25,300 nucleotides of DNA from IMG/VR virus record IMGVR_UViG_3300029267_000127, positions 1 through 25,300 of that record. One strand, given 5' to 3'. The notes under the pieces were generated by a model that did no database searches, was not told the origin of the DNA, and was given only the letters and a program-made list of their open reading frames with translations. Positions 7,851-14,471 of the stretch are shown here, piece by piece (position 1 is the stretch's first letter; each line of letters begins with the position of its first letter). Source of the DNA: a virus. The position numbers and the translations under genes are program-made.

Positions 7851-8144
7851 TTAATGTTTTTGTTCCCCGTAGTTTACCATTGGTTTTGGTTTCTTTTTAG
7901 TCAGATTCAAATATCTTATCTGTCTATTTTCAGTCAGATTTCTTCTGATATACCCCCCATCTTCCAGTTCTTTGATTTTTCTTTTTATTGTCATAATTGA
8001 ACAACCCATCAAACTGGATAATTTCTGATTGGATACATAACACGCTGCGTCCTTTGGAAAACCTTTGATGTATGAATATATTAAATTCATATACACATCA
8101 CCAAACCCCCAATCCTTATAAATAATGTATTCTTCTTTTTTCAT
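7851..8144 (-). CDS. Winged-helix DNA-binding protein, likely replication initiator or regulator
   Basis: The 97-aa protein has a helix-turn-helix at about residues 38-60 (SNQKLSSLMGCSIMTIKRKI), then a wing with GGYIRR and a basic tail. This resembles the HTH_36-type N-terminal domain of phage replisome organisers, although no separate C-terminal domain is present. It starts at ATG 8144, overlapping the stop of the RHH gene by one base. It lies directly upstream of the repeats and helicase, so binding the GTGAARACGGAA sites is a reasonable guess. A plain transcription regulator is the alternative. Confidence 0.7.
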   Translation of the reverse strand: MKKEEYIIYKDWGFGDVYMNLIYSYIKGFPKDAACYVSNQKLSSLMGCSIMTIKRKIKELEDGGYIRRNLTENRQIRYLNLTKKKPKPMVNYGEQKH

Positions 8145-8350
8145 TATTTCTTATATGGATTTGGAATATCAAATGGATGATTTTTTTGTTCTTCTTCAAT
8201 CCATTCAGACAATTGTTTGATAATAAGATGTTCCAACTTGTCCTTCATTGTTATGTCCCTATTGACACATTGTTTTTTGAATTCATTGTGAAGTCCCGCA
8301 GCGATATGGATGGTTCGCTTGTTTACCATTTTCAAACTTTCTTGTTTCAT
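8144..8350 (-). CDS. Ribbon-helix-helix (CopG/Arc-like) regulator
   Basis: This 68-aa protein has the RHH plan: a strand (KRTIHIAAG, residues 11-19), a helix (LHNEFKKQCVNR) and a second helix (TMKDKLEHLIIKQLSEW). RHH dimers read DNA with paired strands and usually repress their own promoters. It is the first gene of the leftward transcript, preceded by the divergent promoter region. An A-rich leader precedes ATG 8350. An AGTAGTATA motif upstream of it recurs at a second promoter (8750-8780), making it a candidate binder there. Confidence 0.75.
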   Translation of the reverse strand: MKQESLKMVNKRTIHIAAGLHNEFKKQCVNRDITMKDKLEHLIIKQLSEWIEEEQKNHPFDIPNPYKK

Positions 8351-8402
8351 AATTTTTAAGTTTTGTATTTTTATTTATATCCATAAATATAGTAGTAGTA
8401 TA

Positions 8403-8410
8403 CAAAAGTA
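8403..8410 (-). promoter_or_regulatory. Possible leftward promoter -7 box for the RHH operon
   Basis: On the minus strand TACTTTTG (8410 to 8403) matches the Bacteroidota -7 element TAnnTTTG. It would start a transcript near 8396 with a leader of about 45 nt before ATG 8350. No TTTG is found at the expected -33 distance, only an A/T run, so the promoter is weak or needs an activator. Confidence 0.4.
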
Positions 8411-8431
8411 TCAATAGTCCATAAAAAAAAT

Positions 8432-8462
8432 TTTGTGGATTGAAAACTTTGTCTTATATTTG
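8432..8462 (+). promoter_or_regulatory. Bacteroidota-type promoter for the 8467 gene
   Basis: TTTG at 8432-8435, a 19-nt spacer, and TATATTTG at 8455-8462 match the Bacteroidota consensus TTTG-N19-21-TAnnTTTG exactly. Transcription would begin at about 8466-8469, on or beside the ATG at 8467, so the mRNA may have essentially no leader. Confidence 0.75.
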
Positions 8463-8466
8463 TGGT

Positions 8467-8736
8467 ATGAAAATCATCAACATCCCCCAAACACTTAATC
8501 AAGTCAAATCACAATCAACTTTGGTTGGAAAACTTCAAGTCCTATACATCATTAAGGAACACGCTTTGTATCCACATCTGATGGATATGATTTCTAAATT
8601 GATTGATATGGACATGCGTGGTATTCATACCCAACAAGACACATTGAACTACATTGACGAAATTTGTGATGAATGTATCAATCAATTCAACAATCCCCCC
8701 AAAGTCAAAAAAGTTGACTCTGAACTTCCTTTTTGA
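8467..8736 (+). CDS. Small helical protein with an SSB-like C-terminal tail
   Basis: An 89-aa protein of unknown family on the plus strand, opposite to almost all other genes. It starts at ATG 8467 (MKIINIPQTLNQ). A TTG at 8440 in the same frame is rejected because it lies inside the promoter. Residues 8-75 look helical, and there are two Cys in DEICDECINQF. The C-terminus is basic (PPKVKK) and then ends VDSELPF, close to the acidic D-D-x-P-F tail by which bacterial SSB recruits partner proteins. It does not look like an OB-fold SSB. A role in capturing host replication or repair factors is inferred. Confidence 0.7.
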   Translation: MKIINIPQTLNQVKSQSTLVGKLQVLYIIKEHALYPHLMDMISKLIDMDMRGIHTQQDTLNYIDEICDECINQFNNPPKVKKVDSELPF

Positions 8737-8763
8737 CGACAAATTCAACAAGTAGTATATTTG
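8732..8763 (+). promoter_or_regulatory. Second Bacteroidota-type rightward promoter
   Basis: TTTG at 8732-8735, overlapping the end of the 8467 gene, a 20-nt spacer, and TATATTTG at 8756-8763 form a full consensus promoter. Its start point would be about 8767-8770. It lies 54 bases or more ahead of a strong terminator and about 105 bases ahead of the 8875 gene. An inverted repeat (8750-8780) straddles the -7 box. Confidence 0.65.
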
Positions 8764-8780
8764 TTATTAAGATACTACTT
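8750..8780. promoter_or_regulatory. Inverted repeat, candidate operator
   Basis: AAGTAGTAT (8750-8758) and ATACTACTT (8772-8780) are perfect 9-bp inverted arms with a 13-nt spacer, centred on the predicted start of the 8732 promoter. A protein bound here would block the -7 box. AGTAGTATA also occurs at 8394-8402 beside the leftward -7 box. The adjacent RHH protein is the obvious candidate, by inference. Confidence 0.5.
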
Positions 8781-8854
8781 TTGTTGCCATAATATTAGTA
8801 TATTGTATTTTTATTTTTTTGGATGGAGTGTCAACGGACACTCCATTTTTTTTT
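8768..8854 (+). ncRNA. Possible short RNA or attenuated leader
   Basis: The promoter at 8732-8763 is followed by the terminator at 8823-8854 with no ORF between them. Transcription would give an RNA of about 80-90 nt, or a leader whose terminator controls the 8875 gene. ATACTA (8772-8777) can pair with TAGTAT (8796-8801) as a 5' stem. No known RNA family is recognised. Confidence 0.35.
8823..8854 (+). terminator. Rho-independent terminator or attenuator, rightward
   Basis: TGGAGTGTC (8824-8832), loop AACG, GACACTCCA (8837-8845), then nine T residues (8846-8854). The 9-bp perfect stem with an A-T extension and a T-run only on the plus strand gives a clear direction. It ends the 8467 transcript and lies just before the 8875 gene. 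Confidence 0.85.
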
Positions 8855-8874
8855 CACATATATTATCTTATAGT

Positions 8875-9063
8875 ATGCCAAAAGGAATTAAGACATTACC
8901 CCAATCAAATAACCCCATTGACTACAATGAAACAATGGAAGCATTACGACGAATTGGATACGACACGACACAAAACATTAATCTTCAATTTAAGGACAAA
9001 ATAAGACGCATATACGGAGTTTCTTTGGATGATATGGATACTGACATTAAGTCAAAAAAATAA
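8875..9063 (+). CDS. Small protein of unknown function, 62 aa
   Basis: The ATG at 8875 starts MPKGIKTLPQSNNPIDYNET. The longer upstream frame runs through the terminator and is not used. The product is charged, with a helical segment (ETMEALRRIGYD) and a region LQFKDKIRRIYGVSLDDMDT, ending SKK. No family is recognised. No strong promoter lies between the terminator and this gene, so expression probably depends on read-through from 8732 or 8432. Its stop codon TAA forms one edge of the bidirectional hairpin at 9061-9081, where it meets the late genes head-on. Confidence 0.6.
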   Translation: MPKGIKTLPQSNNPIDYNETMEALRRIGYDTTQNINLQFKDKIRRIYGVSLDDMDTDIKSKK

Positions 9064-9081
9064 GGGGTTATTTACCCCTTA
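9054..9081 (-). terminator. Terminator of the late leftward transcript (hairpin shared by both strands)
   Basis: TAAGGGGT (9061-9068) pairs with ACCCCTTA (9074-9081) around a 5-nt loop. On the minus strand the stem is followed by seven T (9060-9054), giving a strong leftward terminator. On the plus strand only ATTTC follows, so rightward termination is weaker. The stop codons of the two converging genes form the outer ends of the stem. Confidence 0.85.
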
Positions 9082-9219
9082 TTTCACTTCAGTCAAACTC
9101 TTGACTATATCCTCAAGATTTTTTATTCTTTCTTCAAGTAGTTTCAAACTACCACTATTATTTTCGTTGATTGAAGGATTGATTTGTTGATAATCAATCC
9201 TTCTTTTTGTATAAGACAT
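9079..9219 (-). CDS. Small coiled-coil protein, 46 aa, last late gene
   Basis: The ATG at 9219 overlaps the stop of the holin gene by one base (TAATG), and the TAA at 9079-9081 closes in the terminator stem. The N-terminus is basic (MSYTKRRIDYQQ) and the C-terminus is a short coiled coil (LKLLEERIKNLEDIVKSL). It fills the gap between holin and terminator exactly, which supports it being real. Its place after the holin suggests a lysis or virion accessory role, but nothing in the sequence proves this. Confidence 0.65.
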   Translation of the reverse strand: MSYTKRRIDYQQINPSINENNSGSLKLLEERIKNLEDIVKSLTEVK

Positions 9220-9416
9220 TACGATTCAGTTTTCTTTTTCTTTGAAATAAAACTCCATACAAACCCCCCTAATGTCATTGTCGCTCCAATCACTTCCAAT
9301 AATGTCTGTTCGTCCAAATAACCTTTACTGACGAATATTCCGCCGATGAATGTCAACCCATGACGGATTAATCCACTTAATTCTCCATTTTCCATATCTT
9401 CAATATAATTAATCAT
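9219..9416 (-). CDS. Phage holin, Pam3 gp28-like
   Basis: This 65-aa protein has two hydrophobic segments, LIRHGLTFIGGIFVSKGYL (residues 16-34) and IGATMTLGGFVWSFI (43-57), and a charged KKKKTES tail. The pattern RHGLTFIGG...KGYLDEQTL...W matches small phage holins of the Pam3-gp28 type, which form membrane lesions at the end of infection. ATG 9416 directly follows the stop of the fibre gene. No endolysin gene is found next to it. Confidence 0.75.
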   Translation of the reverse strand: MINYIEDMENGELSGLIRHGLTFIGGIFVSKGYLDEQTLLEVIGATMTLGGFVWSFISKKKKTES

Positions 9417-10505
9417 TTATACAATTCTTATTTTAACAACACCTGATGTGTGATAAAATTGTCCTAATTGAACTCCACCTGCGGCTGCTGCTGTATCATC
9501 AGCAAAATCCAATGAAGCATATTGTGTCATTCTTAATTTATAAACAACCGCTTCGTCATCTTGTAGTGTTGTCTGTCCCTGTCCTCCAACAATAACACTT
9601 CTATTATGTGATACATTATTATTTATTCCACTTACAACGACTCCACCTTGTCCATTAGACACCCTATTACTTTCACCACCAATAACAACACTTCTTAATT
9701 TCTCCGCTCTGTTATTTCCACCACCACCAATAACCGCAGAATGTTCACCTGATGCGGTATTAGCAAAACCACTAACAACAGCATTATTACCTGATGCGGT
9801 ATTACTCTGTCCTCCTAAAGCAACGGCTCTATTACCAGTTACACTATTACCATTACCAGCAAAAATACCATTATCATCACCATTACTTTTTATGTTATTT
9901 CTTCCACCGATAATAACACCCTGCCAACCCTGACTTAAGTTATTATCTCTTCCTGCGAACATACCCCTTCTATAACTATCAAAGGACATATCATTACCTA
10001 TACCAGCAATAATAACATCATTACTACCTTGTGAGGCAATAGTATTACCATCACCTCCAATCATACCACTATTTATTCCTCCAAGTAAAGTGTTATTTTG
10101 TCCACCAATTAAATACCTATTACTATTTCCTGTGGTTATTCTATTACTTGTATCATCACCACCCGCTAAAAAGGTATTTGTATTACCTGATGTAATCGCA
10201 GATAATGGATAATAATCAGGAAGAACATTATTTGTTCCATCACCTGAAACAAACACTCCACCACCACCACCAGTTGAACCACTTAAATATATTGTTTGTC
10301 CTGATGTGGTTATGTCTATATTCGTTCCACTAAAGATTATATCCCCCGTCAAACTTTCCAATGAATTTACCCCCGTTCCATCACGCAAATCACTGACTTT
10401 GACTGAATATGTCGCAGTGTTTCCACTATCAACAACAGCCAATCTATCATCACTTGTGATGCCTGTCCTTAAGGGCAAATCAAATATTTTCTTGTTTCCA
10501 GCCAT
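9417..10505 (-). CDS. Tail fibre/adhesin with YadA-like head repeats
   Basis: A 362-aa protein. Residues 1-45 form a small attachment-like region (KIFDLPLRTGITSDDRLAVV). A Gly-rich hinge follows near residues 76-83. From about 107 to 312 there are many 12-18-residue repeats of the type GxxNxxxxxxxVxxGG (AVALGGQSNTASGNNAVVSG), the left-handed beta-roll of YadA-like trimeric adhesins. The C-terminal 50 residues (YKLRMTQYASLDFAD) look like a separate tip domain. It is likely a trimeric host-binding fibre; the trimer is inferred from the fold family. Confidence 0.75.
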   Translation of the reverse strand: MAGNKKIFDLPLRTGITSDDRLAVVDSGNTATYSVKVSDLRDGTGVNSLESLTGDIIFSGTNIDITTSGQTIYLSGSTGGGGGVFVSGDGTNNVLPDYYPLSAITSGNTNTFLAGGDDTSNRITTGNSNRYLIGGQNNTLLGGINSGMIGGDGNTIASQGSNDVIIAGIGNDMSFDSYRRGMFAGRDNNLSQGWQGVIIGGRNNIKSNGDDNGIFAGNGNSVTGNRAVALGGQSNTASGNNAVVSGFANTASGEHSAVIGGGGNNRAEKLRSVVIGGESNRVSNGQGGVVVSGINNNVSHNRSVIVGGQGQTTLQDDEAVVYKLRMTQYASLDFADDTAAAAGGVQLGQFYHTSGVVKIRIV

Positions 10506-10509
10506 AATA

Positions 10510-10812
10510 TTATAATTCTGTTATGACAACTGAAAAACCTTCGCCTTCCAATTGTGTTTTTATTTTGTTGCTAACAACATCTAATAAGTCAACACCATCC
10601 ACCGCTCTATCATAATCTACTCTAACCGGCAAATTAAGATTTGGTTCAATTTCACTTAAACCATTTGTATATGATGTTTGATTAACCCAAGATGCGTTCA
10701 TAACTCTTATTGAACTTCCATCAGTATCTAATAACGGGTTCAATCTTGTATAACAACCTTGAAGTGTTAATCCGTTATTTAATTCAATGTTTCCGCTAAT
10801 TTCTAAAGCCAT
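10510..10812 (-). CDS. Small fibre- or tail-associated protein, 100 aa
   Basis: The protein starts MALEISGNIELNNGLTLQGC and ends with a compact alpha/beta region (DLLDVVSNKIKTQLEGEGFS). It lies between two fibre-like genes with 4- and 24-nt gaps, so it probably belongs to the same appendage, as a connector or assembly factor. No family is assigned. Its start follows an A-rich leader. Confidence 0.6.
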   Translation of the reverse strand: MALEISGNIELNNGLTLQGCYTRLNPLLDTDGSSIRVMNASWVNQTSYTNGLSEIEPNLNLPVRVDYDRAVDGVDLLDVVSNKIKTQLEGEGFSVVITEL

Positions 10813-10836
10813 TTTTTTTATATTTAATTAATTAAT

Positions 10837-11757
10837 TTATTCGTATGCCAAAGCAAATCCGTCATTTGTTATTAATACTTCATCATCATTCGTTGTGATG
10901 AATGATGTTCCTATATTCAATTGATAATAAATATCAGGGTTCAAGAATACGCCTGCGGAGCCGACTGAATGTCCAACCCCCCTTTGTGCGTTTCCATCCG
11001 TATAGTCAGGTGATGAACTTAATGTTGAACTTGTTCCCAAATACAAAGCCCCCGCATCATAACCCGTGAAATTCACCAAACCTGTTATTTTCATTCCATC
11101 AGTCAAAGAATTCGTTCCCAAAGAAAAACCAATCAACTTATCATACGCATTTGATGATGTTGGATTTGAAACCCAATCTGTTCCATCCCAATAATATAAT
11201 CTTTCAGGTGTTGTTGTTGTTCCCGTTCCAATCTTCAATACATTCGTATCTTCACCTGTAGTGCTGAATGTGAATATATTTGTTCCAGTATCTTCTTCAA
11301 CATTAATACCTGTTCCACCACTGAAACTGATTTGTCCATCAAGTGCCGTTTGTCTTCCACTATCTTTGTATACCGCAACATTTCTTAATATACCATTTGA
11401 TGTTGTTGTTGACTCAAAATTCACATAAGCGTTCGCAAAATCAACTTCAGTTGCTCCAGTGAATGAAACCTTTGTAGTGTCATCAAACGACACATTAGCA
11501 CCATTGAAATCAACTGATGAACTTCTAAAATCAACATCAGTCAATCCCGAAAAACTAACCCTTGATGCGTCAACGAAATCAATTTCATCACGGAATTTCA
11601 CATAATTTTGTGAAATTGAAAATGGTATTCGTGCCCCCAATCCATCAGATAATTGAACGACATTACTACCAGTTCTTCCCGATAAGGAAGCATTATCAGA
11701 TATTTTTACTAAACTCTGATAAGTATCTTGTATTGTGAAACCTGATAATGTAGCCAT
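10837..11757 (-). CDS. Putative tail fibre with short V-x-F repeats
   Basis: This 306-aa protein has a run of 7-10-residue repeats at residues 52-114 (VSFSGLTDVDF, VDFNGANVSF, KVSFTGATEVDF), with alternating Val/Phe that suit a beta-solenoid or fibre shaft. Residues 139-190 resemble the GGTGINV and TGTNIFTF elements seen in phage fibres. The C-terminal third (GFSLGTNSLTDGMKITG...) is a globular region with no match I know. The start overlaps the connector stop by one base. A host-contact appendage is inferred. Confidence 0.65.
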   Translation of the reverse strand: MATLSGFTIQDTYQSLVKISDNASLSGRTGSNVVQLSDGLGARIPFSISQNYVKFRDEIDFVDASRVSFSGLTDVDFRSSSVDFNGANVSFDDTTKVSFTGATEVDFANAYVNFESTTTSNGILRNVAVYKDSGRQTALDGQISFSGGTGINVEEDTGTNIFTFSTTGEDTNVLKIGTGTTTTPERLYYWDGTDWVSNPTSSNAYDKLIGFSLGTNSLTDGMKITGLVNFTGYDAGALYLGTSSTLSSSPDYTDGNAQRGVGHSVGSAGVFLNPDIYYQLNIGTSFITTNDDEVLITNDGFALAYE

Positions 11758-12335
11758 TAGTTTTCGTTTTTGTTCCAGGGAGCATTTGCGTCATATCCCT
11801 TTGGTTCGGGATTACAAATCCAACTTTTATTTGGAATGACAATACCACTTGAATATCCATTCAATTTATTTGGCATCATTCCATCTATTCCAGGGTTCGT
11901 ATAGTCAGGAAATAATTCTTCATTATCAATCAAATATTCACGACTTCTTTCCCTATAAAATTCAGATGTATTTTTCACCTGTTCACGCATATATTTCAAC
12001 TGACTCAAATCAGTATTTTGTGCTTCTTCTGCGGAAGGGTTCAACAATGCCTTGTTTGTCATTTTGTAGTTGAACGAAGGAAGTGCCAAATATACTGAAT
12101 AATTCGCCAATGTTGGTGCGATGTATTCATTCAACAATGTTTCTTCAGCATCACTTGTCGTTCCACTGAAAACCCTGTTTTTCAAATTCTGATAAAATTT
12201 CGTTCCCAACAATTCTTGAATGTATATGTCCTGTGCCTGAATAACAAATGGTGTCAATTCATTTGGCTCCATATTGGCATGAACCGCAGTCAATTCTTTC
12301 AACCTGTTTTCTGATATTAATACTACATACGCCAT
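11757..12335 (-). CDS. Head-tail connector, DUF6712-like
   Basis: A 192-aa helical protein beginning MAYVVLISENRLKELTAVHA, with PFVIQAQDIYIQELLGTKFY and NEYIAPTLANYSVYLALP. This is the pattern of DUF6712-type proteins that follow portal genes in Bacteroidota phages. They are thought to act as head-completion adaptors below the portal. It starts at ATG 12335, sharing one base with the portal stop, so the two are probably coupled. The C-terminus (WICNPEPKGYDANAPW) is extended. Confidence 0.75.
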   Translation of the reverse strand: MAYVVLISENRLKELTAVHANMEPNELTPFVIQAQDIYIQELLGTKFYQNLKNRVFSGTTSDAEETLLNEYIAPTLANYSVYLALPSFNYKMTNKALLNPSAEEAQNTDLSQLKYMREQVKNTSEFYRERSREYLIDNEELFPDYTNPGIDGMMPNKLNGYSSGIVIPNKSWICNPEPKGYDANAPWNKNEN

Positions 12336-13435
12336 TATACTTCTCCTTGAATGTTTTTATTGAAGTCCAAACTTGAAGGAATAACCTGTATCGGATTTTC
12401 TATTCCAAACGGGATTAAGACACCCCTTAAGGACTTATTTATGGACTTCTGTATTGGTTCTATCACTGACGACATAAAATGGGTATATGCCACCTCAATT
12501 TCGTTTGCGTTGTTCCCCAAACCTGTTGAAGTATCCCTAATCCCGACTAAAAGAGGCGAAGTCAATCTGTGGGCTGTTATGACACGACTGGTGACTCTTT
12601 GTTCCAATGTGATATAATAATCATCAGTAGTTGAATTAATGGATTGTATTTGTGGAGCCAATTCCGGTCCATCACTGAATGATAAGAATAATCTTCCCGC
12701 ATTATCTGTTCCCGTGAATGATTGAACCATATCTTTGTATAGTGCCCGTTGCTCTTCAGGTGTTGGTTCGGAATTTGGAAGATTAATCATTATCCCCCCC
12801 GAAAATCCGTTGGAAATATTGTTGTTATGATAATTGGATATACGGGCATCCAATTGAATATCATTCAACGCTCCAACATAAGATGGAAGTGGATATATGT
12901 CATTACCAGGGGTATAGTCATAATAATAATATATTTGTGATGCGTTTTCACCCCTATTATCCGTCCTGTCAAATGATTTGTATTGAATTGGTTTGTATTT
13001 TCTTGTGTTTCCCCAATTTGATGAATAATAATAGTAGTCAACCTTATCTTCTTCATTCATCTTTTCACTACGAACATTATTAAATGGAAGGTGATATATT
13101 TCAACCACCTTATCCCCGCCTCTGTTCCAAATAGTGTTCAAACTATATCCACCGAAAATAATATAATCCAAACATATCTTCATATAAATGTCATTCAAAG
13201 TTTCACCATTCTGATTGATAATTGTTTCACCAAATTCTGAAATTCCTTCCCCAACCGACGCATCAACCTTCGCCTTTACGGCGGTGTTATGTATCGCAGA
13301 TGTTTGAAGAAGTTCAATAAGTTTTTGTGGATACAAATTATCACTTCCAAATGAAACCCAATCTTTTCCACGAACTTCTTTGAATTCAGGAAGTCCGATT
13401 GTGCTTAATTCAAGTATTTTTATAAATTGGTTCAT
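12335..13435 (-). CDS. Portal protein
   Basis: A 366-aa protein with portal-family features. The N-terminal FGSDNLYPQKLIELLQTSAIHNTAVKAKV resembles PBSX-type portals. A middle region includes DYIIFGGYSLNTIW and VEIYHLPFNNVRSE, and the helical C-terminal part includes ITAHRLTSPLLVGI and NEIEVAYTHF. The portal forms the ring through which DNA enters the head. It overlaps the 127-aa gene by 4 nt (ATGA). At 366 aa it is compact for a portal. It lies far from terL, after the capsid genes, which is unusual. Confidence 0.85.
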   Translation of the reverse strand: MNQFIKILELSTIGLPEFKEVRGKDWVSFGSDNLYPQKLIELLQTSAIHNTAVKAKVDASVGEGISEFGETIINQNGETLNDIYMKICLDYIIFGGYSLNTIWNRGGDKVVEIYHLPFNNVRSEKMNEEDKVDYYYYSSNWGNTRKYKPIQYKSFDRTDNRGENASQIYYYYDYTPGNDIYPLPSYVGALNDIQLDARISNYHNNNISNGFSGGIMINLPNSEPTPEEQRALYKDMVQSFTGTDNAGRLFLSFSDGPELAPQIQSINSTTDDYYITLEQRVTSRVITAHRLTSPLLVGIRDTSTGLGNNANEIEVAYTHFMSSVIEPIQKSINKSLRGVLIPFGIENPIQVIPSSLDFNKNIQGEV

Positions 13436-13815
13436 TTTCTAAAATATACAAATTGTTCATTAGTTTCATTATCACTTGTATAATCAATTTGTGGATTTGC
13501 CAAGTCATAATTATTTTTTACTTTACATAAGACATTATCATATTCCAACCACGCAACACCATAACCTTCTAATATTAAGTCATAATAACCCCCAATATTA
13601 TTGCTTCTTTGTATTGCGAAATCCAAAGGGTTTGTCCTAAATTCAGTCCATCCATCACCTTCCCTTATTAAGTCCAAAGTGATATAATCATATTCACCAT
13701 TGATAAGTGGTTTGTTATTGTATTTGCTTACCAAACGCATTCTCCAACCCGTTGATTTCGGGTATGTGCCGTATAAATACAATTGAACCCTTGTTGTCGT
13801 CAAATATAATGTCAT
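13432..13815 (-). CDS. Conserved structural-type protein, 127 aa, before the portal
   Basis: The frame opens at TTG 13851, but the ATG at 13815 (MTLYLTTTRVQLYLYGTYPK) is preferred: the promoter -7 box ends only five bases before it. The product is beta-rich with many Tyr/Trp (GWRMRLVSKYN, GDGWTEFRTNP), like small virion proteins. No family is assigned. It opens the portal-fibre-holin transcript and overlaps the portal start by 4 nt. Confidence 0.6.
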   Translation of the reverse strand: MTLYLTTTRVQLYLYGTYPKSTGWRMRLVSKYNNKPLINGEYDYITLDLIREGDGWTEFRTNPLDFAIQRSNNIGGYYDLILEGYGVAWLEYDNVLCKVKNNYDLANPQIDYTSDNETNEQFVYFRK

Positions 13816-13820
13816 ACTTA

Positions 13821-13852
13821 TAAATATAAAATGTTTCAGTTTTGTATACAAA
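13821..13852 (-). promoter_or_regulatory. Leftward promoter of the portal-fibre-holin operon
   Basis: On the minus strand TTTG (13852-13849), a 20-nt spacer and TATATTTA (13828-13821) match the Bacteroidota consensus with one mismatch at the last base. Transcription would start at about 13816, next to ATG 13815, so the mRNA may be leaderless. The -33 TTTG is the end of the preceding terminator's T-run, and sits in the palindrome TTTTGTATACAAAA (13840-13853). Confidence 0.6.
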
Positions 13853-13879
13853 AAAAGGGAGCCAATCGGCTCCCCTTTT
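13850..13879 (-). terminator. Rho-independent terminator after the capsid/tail-tube genes
   Basis: GGGAGCC (13857-13863) and GGCTCCC (13868-13874) form a 7-bp GC-rich stem with loop AATC. On the minus strand it is followed by seven T (13856-13850), and flanking A/T and G-U pairs can lengthen the stem. It closes the transcript of the capsid and tail-tube genes about 20 bases after the stop at 13900. Confidence 0.85.
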
Positions 13880-13899
13880 CATATATAGTGTTTCCCTGT

Positions 13900-14442
13900 T
13901 TACGACAAGATAAGTTCGTAAGCGGGAGATTTGCTGAACCCAGTCAGTTCAACCGACAAACCATTCCTATCACCAAATGCGGTTCCAGACTCGGCTGTTG
14001 AACTGGTGACAATAGCACCTGTTTCATTACCAACCAAGAAATAGTTGTCGTTATTCGTTTGGACAATACAAACCAACTTTGTGTTTCTTCCCAAAACATC
14101 CAAAGTATTCAATTTACTATAATCCAATTTATTAATCACCATTGTCAAAACGGACTGATAAAACGCAGTGCCGTTTTCTTCGGAAAAGTTTCCTGTTTCC
14201 GTCAACGAAGCCGATTGTCTGGGTTGTTGGAATTCAAATGAATTTTCACCTAATGTAGTCAAATCTTCAATTGATGTTGAACCCCAAGTTATACCAGTAA
14301 CCGCTCCGTTTGTGTTTGTTGAACCACCTGAAAAACTTAAGGAAATATCATCCCCTGTAGCCGAAGCCAAGAAGATTGTCTTAATTCCGCCTAAATTTTC
14401 ACGACAATCCAAACTCACATTTGAAGTCAATTCACAAGCCAT
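13900..14442 (-). CDS. Putative major tail (tube) protein
   Basis: A 180-aa, Ser/Thr/Gly-rich beta protein directly after the major capsid gene and before a terminator, the usual place of an abundant virion protein. The C-terminal stretch FLVGNETGAIVTSSTAESGT with FGDRNGLSVELTG is like tail-tube proteins of Bacteroidota phages. No collagen-like or fibre repeats are seen. With the tape measure it implies a long tail. A head decoration protein is the main alternative. Confidence 0.6.
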   Translation of the reverse strand: MACELTSNVSLDCRENLGGIKTIFLASATGDDISLSFSGGSTNTNGAVTGITWGSTSIEDLTTLGENSFEFQQPRQSASLTETGNFSEENGTAFYQSVLTMVINKLDYSKLNTLDVLGRNTKLVCIVQTNNDNYFLVGNETGAIVTSSTAESGTAFGDRNGLSVELTGFSKSPAYELILS

Positions 14443-14471
14443 CTTTTATTAATTTTTAATTAGTTTATTCA

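Noticed and set aside
8440-8466. TTG 8440 as start of the first plus-strand gene
   Set aside because: It lies within the consensus promoter, upstream of the expected transcript start.
8542-8751. Minus-strand 69-codon frame opposite the 8467 gene
   Set aside because: It is antisense to a gene with its own promoter and terminator, has no good start context, and lies across the second promoter.
9417-10505. CRISPR-like or tandem DNA repeats in the fibre gene
   Set aside because: The repetition is at protein level (GxxN/VxxGG); the DNA copies are degenerate, without constant repeats and spacers.
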